The notes under the pieces: model-generated
Told to the model about the DNA's origin: nothing
The model's input: the letters and a program-made list of their open reading frames with translations, nothing else
The model's database searches: none
Assembly: GCA_964370965.1 (NCBI GenBank)
Contig: CAYJLW010000084.1
Span: 1 to 18,436, forward strand
Reading direction: 5' to 3'
Source: CAYJLW01 sp964370965
GTDB taxonomy: Bacteria > Actinomycetota > Acidimicrobiia > UBA2766
DNA length: 18,436 nucleotides
Shown: piece by piece, positions 13,951 through 18,436 of the stretch
Numbering within the stretch: the first letter of the stretch is position 1
Layout: every line of letters begins with the position of its first letter
Position numbers and translations under genes: made by a program

Positions 13951-14654
13951 GTGATGGCGACCATCGATTTCGGTACGCCCGCGATCCGCTCGAACCAGAT
14001 CTCACTGTCTGGAAAGAGCGATCGCATCTCCGTCGCGCTGAGCAACTCGACCATCAGGCACTGCTCGATCGCCGTCTCCCGGTCCTTCTCGCGGATGTGG
14101 CCGAGGGACCACTTCTGGGTTATCGACGCGCGTGCTGAGAGGGGGAGAAACTGAAATCCTGGAAACAGCCAGTGAGGTTCAATCGGGAAGTACCGGTAGG
14201 GCGTCTGGATCCACCTTCGCGGAGCGGCAGTACGAATCACTCTCGCCAGGGCCGTTCGCGCAACTGGTCCGCCGACATGCTCAATCAGGGAGTTTGAGAT
14301 GACTATGTCGTAGCCGGAGCCAGGATCAAAGGTGCAGGCATCCGCCTGCACGGTCTCGATTCCTGGTTCGGGCTTCTCGCTGCCGAGGTTCACCAAGGTG
14401 ACTGACTGGGGCCTGGTGGGAACCGCCGTCCAGAAACTCACGGTTCCCCCGAGGTCGAGAACTCGCATCTCACGCAGATCCGGGAACAAGGCCTCAAGAC
14501 GCCGCCACCTGCGCGCGCGGACGCGTGCGGCCAAGCTGTGGGAGCTAGTCGGCTGGGCAACGAAACTGCGCAACTTCGCTGCGAGTCCCGCTGAGGGTCT
14601 TTCAGGGCAGAGAGGTCCACGGGAAGTTGACACACGCGCAGGATCCGATTCCAC
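13944..14654 (-). CDS. Class I SAM-dependent methyltransferase
   Basis: A 236-residue Rossmann methyltransferase: motif I RVLDLGGTVSFW (64-75), an acidic segment QADACTF, then YDIVISNSLIEHV (115-127) as motif IV. The later stretch with WIQTPYRYFPIEPHWLFPG is seen in methyltransferases of polysaccharide gene clusters. Start is GTG 14654, with TAGGAGAG about eight bases upstream. The first 45 residues are polar and Arg/Ser-rich. Likely role: methylation of a sugar residue or the chain end. Local GC is clearly lower than its neighbours (31 of 60 bases in 14281-14340, against 46 of 60 in 13561-13620), suggesting separate acquisition. It is convergent with the heptose operon and divergent from the next glycosyltransferase gene; acceptor unknown. 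Confidence 0.8.
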   Translation of the reverse strand: MESDPARVSTSRGPLCPERPSAGLAAKLRSFVAQPTSSHSLAARVRARRWRRLEALFPDLREMRVLDLGGTVSFWTAVPTRPQSVTLVNLGSEKPEPGIETVQADACTFDPGSGYDIVISNSLIEHVGGPVARTALARVIRTAAPRRWIQTPYRYFPIEPHWLFPGFQFLPLSARASITQKWSLGHIREKDRETAIEQCLMVELLSATEMRSLFPDSEIWFERIAGVPKSMVAITR

Positions 14655-14753
14655 AGCGGGGCTCTCCTATCAGAAGGCTTTGAACACTGCCGGAATAGTG
14701 GAGCCTCTGTGTCTCGCCAGAGACCGTGGCGGCGCTCCTTTCCGACGTGCCGC

Positions 14754-14759
14754 TATAGT
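14754..14759 (+). promoter_or_regulatory. Candidate -10 box (TATAGT) for the downstream glycosyltransferase
   Basis: TATAGT matches TATAAT at five of six positions and lies in the 208-base divergent gap 14655-14862. It would start transcription near 14766, leaving a leader of about 97 bases before ATG 14863. Its flanks, CGCTATAGTTTCGAC, resemble the putative fkbM promoter (minus strand, 7986-7973). No good -35 hexamer lies 16-18 bases upstream. The rest of the gap holds nothing I recognise. Confidence 0.35.
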
Positions 14760-14862
14760 TTCGACCGCTGCGGCGCCCGGTCCTCCCAGAGCGCCGGACG
14801 ACAGCCGTACCGCGATCTCCCTCCGGGATCCGTCCAGCGAGGCAAACGTCATCGGAACCGCC

Positions 14863-16086
14863 ATGCCGTCACAGAACCCGGTCGTGCTGTTCGCCTCGGA
14901 AGTGCGATGGGACGGGATCTGGTTTCCGACCAACCACCTCGCCTTGAACGTCGCGAACCACCTGCGCACGCTCCTGCTCGAGGTCCCCGTGAGCCTGCTG
15001 TCGCCGCTGCGGGATGCCAGCAAGTGGAACCAGATCTCCCACCGACATCGGCGCGTGTCGGAGAACCTGGCCGTGGTCTCCTCACTCGGGGTTCCGCCGC
15101 ACGCGAACCCGCGACTGCGCCTGGTGAACAGCTGGCTGGCGGCCCGAACCGTGCGGAGCGCCCTCCGCCGCGCTGGCTGGGGCGGACCAGACGTGATCGT
15201 GGCCTCGTTGTACAACCACTGGCGTCTGCGTTGGTTCTTTCCCGACGCCCTCTTTGTCGCCCTCCTCACGGACTCGTTCCCCGACTTCGGGGGCGCCCCT
15301 TCCGCCGACACACCGGCGGAGTACCGCCGGATGCGTGATGCCGCCCAGGCCGCCGCGGTCGTCTCGCCCCCCCTCGCCCAGGAGTGCCGACGCCAGGGCC
15401 TGCCCACGCTTGTCGTCCCGCAGGGTGTGGATGCCGGGGGCATCGCCCGCGGCATGGGGGAACCGGAGCCTGCGGACCTGGCGGACGTCGCGCACCCGCG
15501 CATCGCATTTGTGGGCACTCTGACCGACCGCATCGACTACGACACCGTAGCGGAGGTCGCTAGGGCACGGCCGAACTGGCATCTTGTGTTCCTCGGCAGC
15601 GCCTGGCTCACGCGCTACGCCAGTCGGGAGCATTCCCTCGACGATTTCCCGAACGTGCATTTTCTCGGGGAGAAGAGCTGGGCGGATCTCGGCCACTACC
15701 TCGGCCACGTCGATGCCGCCTGGCTCCCGTACACCTGGACCGGCTTCAACCAGCAGTCGAACCCGATGAAGATCCTCGAGTACCTGGCGGCGGGCCTCCC
15801 CGTCGTCGCCAACGCCTTCCCGGCAGTGCAGGAGCACGCCGAGTTCGTCACCTGTGTGCCCGAGGGCGGCGACTTCGTGGCGTCTCTCGAGCGGGCCATC
15901 ACAGGCGAGAGCGGCCTCCCGGCGAATGGCCCCGGGGACGAGGTCCGCTCGCGGCGCCAGGCGTATGCCGCGGAGCACTCTTGGGCGCGTCGGGGCGAGG
16001 AGCTCGCGGCGTTCCTGGTGGAGCATTTCGAGGAGCACCGCGCCGCCCTCGGCGTCATGGGCTCGGGGGACGCAGCGCGCGCCTGA
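14863..16086 (+). CDS. Glycosyltransferase, GT-B fold (GT4-like)
   Basis: A 407-residue GT-B enzyme starting MPSQNPVVLFASEVRWDGIWF. The N-terminal half shows VIVASLYNHW, ALLTDSFPDF and VVSPPLAQECRRQG. The C-terminal half shows RIAFVGTLTDRIDYD and, around residues 296-315, NPMKILEYLAAGLPVVAN, the donor-sugar binding signature. The protein is probably cytoplasmic or peripheral, since no membrane helix is evident. The frame is open back to 14332, but that part is antisense to the methyltransferase and to the gap, and the protein-like sequence begins at ATG 14863; no clear ribosome binding site precedes it. It probably adds one sugar of the repeat unit; donor and acceptor are unknown. It converges on the sugar-transferase gene. 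Confidence 0.85.
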   Translation: MPSQNPVVLFASEVRWDGIWFPTNHLALNVANHLRTLLLEVPVSLLSPLRDASKWNQISHRHRRVSENLAVVSSLGVPPHANPRLRLVNSWLAARTVRSALRRAGWGGPDVIVASLYNHWRLRWFFPDALFVALLTDSFPDFGGAPSADTPAEYRRMRDAAQAAAVVSPPLAQECRRQGLPTLVVPQGVDAGGIARGMGEPEPADLADVAHPRIAFVGTLTDRIDYDTVAEVARARPNWHLVFLGSAWLTRYASREHSLDDFPNVHFLGEKSWADLGHYLGHVDAAWLPYTWTGFNQQSNPMKILEYLAAGLPVVANAFPAVQEHAEFVTCVPEGGDFVASLERAITGESGLPANGPGDEVRSRRQAYAAEHSWARRGEELAAFLVEHFEEHRAALGVMGSGDAARA

Positions 16087-16100
16087 GGGGGATCGATTTC

Positions 16101-16121
16101 GCGGGCGCCGAGAGAGCCCGC
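16101..16121. terminator. Stem-loop between convergent glycosyltransferase and sugar transferase
   Basis: GCGGGC and GCCCGC form a 6-bp stem around a 9-base loop, 14 bases after the glycosyltransferase stop. Position suits transcription termination; there is no T-tract, so confidence is low. Confidence 0.25.
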
Positions 16122-16171
16122 AACAGTGCAGCTGCGCGGGCCGGTGCGCCTTCGAGAGAGCGCTGGCGCCG

Positions 16172-17794
16172 CTACCAGTCGCCGCGTCGCGTGATGATCG
16201 CGGGGATCGTGCGCAGGATCAACTGTATGTCGACCCAGAGTGACCAGTTCTGAATGTAGGAGAGGTCGAGCTTCACCATCTCCTCGTACGTGAGGTCGAC
16301 GCGGGAGAGGATCTGCCAGAAGCCTGTGACTCCCGGACGCACGTTGAGGCGCTTGATGCCGAGGTCACCGAAGTGCTCCATCTCGACGTTCAGGGGCCGG
16401 GGGCCCACGAGGCTCATCTCGCCCTTGAAGACGTTGATGAGCTGAGGAAGCTCGTCGATCGAGAAGCGGCGGATGAAGCGGCCCACGGGGGTGACGCGCG
16501 GATCGTCGTGCACGCGATGGCGGCTGTCACCGAGCATCCACTGCACGCTGTCCTTGTTGTCGCCGGCGACCTCGGCGAGTCGGGCCTCGGCATCGACGCA
16601 CATGGAGCGGAACTTGATCATCTTGAAAGTGCGACCCTTGTAGCCCGCCCGGCGCTGCTTGAAGAAGACCGGGCCGCGGTCATGCAGCTTGATCGCGGCC
16701 GCCACGGCGAGAAGGACGGGTGAGGCGAGCAGGAGCCCGAGCCCGGCGCCGACGATGTCCATGATGCGCTTGCCGGGCATCATCCTGGGCGCGTACGAGA
16801 GGCGGCCCAGAGGGATGAGCGGGACGCCCTCGATGTGCTCCACACGTGCCGGGGAGAGCAGGAAGTCGTGCAGCGGGGGCACGAGTGACACCTGGACCTT
16901 GAGACCGTCGGCGGCCATGAAGCACTCGGTGACGTGGGCGAGGTCGTCCTCGTCGGGGACGAGGACGAGGTGGCGGATCTCGTTGCGCGTGATGAGCGCG
17001 GGCAGGTCCTCGGGGCCGACGCCGAGCAGGCTGTCGACCTTGGAGTCCCCGCCCCCGTCGGCCACCACGCCGGCGATGCGGAGGCCGACCTCGGGGTGGC
17101 TCTCGATCTTCTGCACGAGGGCCCGGACGGTGCGACCCTGGCCCACGATGAGCGTGGGGTCGAGGCCGATGCGCTGGCGGCGGAGGCGGGCGGCGAGGAA
17201 GTAGAGGGCGGCGCGCCCGGAGAAGACGGCCACGCCGAGGACGGTGGCGGTGACCACGGCCGCGAGCCGGCGGGGCTGCGTGCTGAACGCGTAGGGGAAG
17301 GCGACGGCGACGATCATCGACGCCACGGCGGAGGCGGCGAAGAGCCGGGGGGCCTCGCTGATCGCCGACGGCCGCAACACCCCGAGGGAGGGGGCGTAGA
17401 AACGGAACATCGTGAGTGTGGGCAGGAAGGTCAGCACCAGCACGCGAGGGTCGTGGTGCAGGACCAGAGCGTTGGCGACGGCGATGGCGAGGACGTCGGT
17501 GACGACGCGCAGGGGGGCCACGTTGCGGGCGACCCATGTCAGGGGACCAGTCCGCTCGCTGAGGGCGACGCCGGTGTCGTCGGCGCTCCTCCCGATGGAG
17601 ACCACGGTTGCGCTCATGTGGGTTTGCTCGGCTGCCTCTGTTGTCTCCGCCCTGCCCGTGACCTTCTTCTCCGCGGGGAGGGAGATCTCCTTGTCGGGGA
17701 CGCCGTGGGGTCCTCCGGTCACCGGCTCGGACGTCCATCGCGGCACGGGCGGCGACGCAGCGTCGGTGCGTTCCAGGGCCTCGTTCGGCTGCAC
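16172..17794 (-). CDS. Polyprenyl-phosphate sugar-1-phosphate transferase (WbaP/exopolysaccharide initiating type)
   Basis: A 540-residue membrane enzyme that starts lipid-linked repeat synthesis by moving a sugar 1-phosphate onto undecaprenyl phosphate. Order: hydrophilic N-terminus (1-60), four to five membrane helices, a Rossmann-like CoA-binding-type domain (TLIVGQGRTV onward), then from about residue 344 a further helix and the catalytic Bac_transf domain: RIMDIVGAGLGL, KMIKFRSM, SIDELPQLINVF, SLVGPRPL and RPGVTGFWQ. GTG 17794 is preferred as start because GGGAGGAGG lies about nine bases upstream; the internal ATG 17617 (MSATVVS) has only a weak site and would drop the first 59 residues. 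The extra segment also has a counterpart in the remnant at 6948-7000, which supports it being coding. The sugar (glucose, galactose or other) cannot be told. It is divergent from purF. Confidence 0.9.
   Translation of the reverse strand: MQPNEALERTDAASPPVPRWTSEPVTGGPHGVPDKEISLPAEKKVTGRAETTEAAEQTHMSATVVSIGRSADDTGVALSERTGPLTWVARNVAPLRVVTDVLAIAVANALVLHHDPRVLVLTFLPTLTMFRFYAPSLGVLRPSAISEAPRLFAASAVASMIVAVAFPYAFSTQPRRLAAVVTATVLGVAVFSGRAALYFLAARLRRQRIGLDPTLIVGQGRTVRALVQKIESHPEVGLRIAGVVADGGGDSKVDSLLGVGPEDLPALITRNEIRHLVLVPDEDDLAHVTECFMAADGLKVQVSLVPPLHDFLLSPARVEHIEGVPLIPLGRLSYAPRMMPGKRIMDIVGAGLGLLLASPVLLAVAAAIKLHDRGPVFFKQRRAGYKGRTFKMIKFRSMCVDAEARLAEVAGDNKDSVQWMLGDSRHRVHDDPRVTPVGRFIRRFSIDELPQLINVFKGEMSLVGPRPLNVEMEHFGDLGIKRLNVRPGVTGFWQILSRVDLTYEEMVKLDLSYIQNWSLWVDIQLILRTIPAIITRRGDW
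16177..16250. repeat. 74-bp direct repeat, copy B (3' end of intact sugar transferase)
   Basis: Partner of 6870-6943, same orientation, seven mismatches in 74 bases by hand count. This copy encodes the last 25 or so residues of the intact sugar transferase (SLWVDIQLILRTIPAIITRRGDW). Recombination between the two direct copies would excise about 9.3 kb. Confidence 0.85.
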
Positions 17795-17869
17795 GCCGTG
17801 ATTCCTCCTCCCAGCACGTGTCTCGCCGGGATGCGGTGTGCCGGCGGGAACACGTGGAATACTTCCCGT
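17795..17869. promoter_or_regulatory. Divergent promoter region, sugar transferase / purF, with two CACGTG sites
   Basis: This 75-base gap separates the sugar transferase (minus, with its GGGAGGAGG ribosome binding site at the left edge) from purF (plus). The palindrome CACGTG occurs at 17815-17820 and 17851-17856, 36 bases apart. The second sits inside a wider inverted repeat, GGGAA (17846-17850) with TTCCC (17863-17867), which overlaps the putative purF -10 box. These are operator candidates only. Confidence 0.35.
17858..17863 (+). promoter_or_regulatory. Putative -10 box of a leaderless purF promoter
   Basis: AATACT (four of six to TATAAT) ends six bases before GTG 17870, the same geometry as TATCCT before GTG 235. 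That is the spacing expected if transcription begins at the start codon. No clear -35 box is seen. Confidence 0.35.
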
Positions 17870-18436
17870 GTGACATCTCGACGTCCGGCGCAGGCGACCC
17901 CGGCTCCGGTTCCCGGCGTGTGCGTGGACCCCACCGCCCCCAAGATGAGGGAGGCCTGCGGGGTCTTCGGCGTGTACGCACCCGACGCTCCGGTTGCCTC
18001 TCTCACCTACCTTGGTCTGTTCGCCCTGCAGCACCGGGGCCAGGAGTCCGCCGGCATCGCTGTTTCCGACGGCGAGACGATCACGGTTGTCAAGGACCTT
18101 GGACTGGTCACTCAGGTATTCGACGAGCGTCGCCTCGCTCCTCTCTTGGGTCACCTCGCGATCGGCCACGTCCGGTATTCCACGACGGGCTCCACCACGT
18201 GGGAGAACAGCCAGCCGGTCTACCGTTTCGCGGGGGCCTGCGGTTTCGCCCTCGCCCACAACGGGAATCTCACCAACACCCACCGTCTGGCTTCCGCTGC
18301 CGGCATGGGTCCCGGTACCGCGTCCTCGGACTCGGACCTCGTCGCCGCTCTCGTCCAGCAGCGCTACCGCGAGGGTGCCGACCCGAGCGGCCCGGAGCGG
18401 GACACCGGCCCGAGCGGCCCGGAGCGGGACACCGGC
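17870..18436 (+). CDS. purF: Amidophosphoribosyltransferase, N-terminal part (cut by window end)
   Basis: The first 189 codons of PurF, which makes 5-phosphoribosylamine from PRPP and glutamine, the first step of purine synthesis. The glutaminase domain is plain: REACGVFGVYAP with nucleophile Cys30 (exposed after removal of a propeptide in this family), LFALQHRGQESAGIAV, KDLGLVTQVF, GHVRYSTTG and HNGNLTN. The sequence closely follows mycobacterial PurF. Starts in frame are GTG 17870, 17918, 17924 and ATG 17945; GTG 17870 is chosen for its leaderless-type promoter and because it gives a propeptide of a length usual in actinobacteria. After ALVQQRYREGAD the frame enters two perfect copies of PSGPERDTG and is then cut. 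No stop is seen. The gene looks unrelated to the polysaccharide locus and marks its edge. Confidence 0.95.
   Translation, partial: MTSRRPAQATPAPVPGVCVDPTAPKMREACGVFGVYAPDAPVASLTYLGLFALQHRGQESAGIAVSDGETITVVKDLGLVTQVFDERRLAPLLGHLAIGHVRYSTTGSTTWENSQPVYRFAGACGFALAHNGNLTNTHRLASAAGMGPGTASSDSDLVAALVQQRYREGADPSGPERDTGPSGPERDTG
18383..18436 (+). repeat. purF: 27-bp in-frame tandem repeat within purF
   Basis: Two perfect 27-base units (18383-18409 and 18410-18436) each encode PSGPERDTG, at residues 172-189 of the PurF frame. The window ends exactly at the end of the second unit, so copy number is unknown. The site follows the helix ALVQQRYREG of the glutaminase domain, where mycobacterial PurF, as I recall it, has a short loop without such a repeat. 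Confidence 0.9.

Noticed and set aside
14332..14862. Upstream 177 codons of the second glycosyltransferase frame
   Set aside because: This part runs antisense through the methyltransferase gene and a gap with a good -10 box; protein-like sequence begins at ATG 14863.
17795..18283. Extension of the sugar-transferase frame upstream of 17794
   Set aside because: It runs antisense through purF, whose glutaminase motifs are unmistakable on the plus strand, and the strong ribosome binding site is at GTG 17794.

Overview
The window is GC-rich (about 70% in most coding lines) and reads like an actinobacterial chromosome. The first two genes match in order, length and motifs the conserved Mycobacterium pair Rv0501-Rv0502 (an SDR called GalE2, then a PlsC-type acyltransferase). 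The last gene is an actinobacterial-type purF. GTG starts are frequent and two genes look leaderless. I cannot place the organism below phylum; an uncultured actinobacterium (Acidimicrobiia-like) is a guess.

Layout. (1) 1-2447: two copies of a 69-bp hairpin repeat, an SDR gene, an overlapping acyltransferase gene, and a 29-codon membrane-peptide ORF. (2) 2506-7844, minus strand: fkbM-type methyltransferase, a scar containing pieces of a second sugar-transferase gene, two tandem paralogous Wzz-like chain-length proteins, then a 918-residue protein joining a GT4-like glycosyltransferase to an O-antigen polymerase/ligase-like membrane domain in one frame. (3) 7987-9159, plus: a glycosyltransferase. 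(4) 9142-10861, minus: nucleotidyltransferase and a HddA-type GHMP kinase. (5) 11012-13845, plus: GmhA-like isomerase, SDR epimerase, GmhB-type phosphatase and a short transaldolase. (6) 13944-16086: a lower-GC SAM methyltransferase (minus) divergent from a glycosyltransferase (plus). (7) 16172-17794, minus: a WbaP-type initiating sugar transferase. (8) 17870 to the window end: 5' part of purF, cut within a 27-bp in-frame tandem repeat.

How it fits together. Regions 2-7 form an extracellular polysaccharide locus. The initiating transferase loads the first sugar phosphate onto undecaprenyl phosphate, three glycosyltransferase domains extend it, two methyltransferases may decorate it, the Wzy-like domain polymerises it and the Wzz-like pair sets chain length. 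No flippase (Wzx), export channel or Wzc kinase is in the window. The two divergent heptose operons together encode isomerase, kinase, phosphatase and nucleotidyltransferase of the NDP-D-glycero-D-manno-heptose route, plus a tailoring SDR and a transaldolase that may supply sedoheptulose 7-phosphate.

Most unusual: the GT-Wzy single-frame fusion, the collapsed sugar-transferase remnant that also makes a direct repeat bracketing 9.3 kb, the transaldolase-equipped heptose module with a GmhA-like enzyme whose likely metal-ligand set differs from the canonical one, and the repeat inside purF. No RNA genes, CRISPR arrays or insertion sequences were seen.
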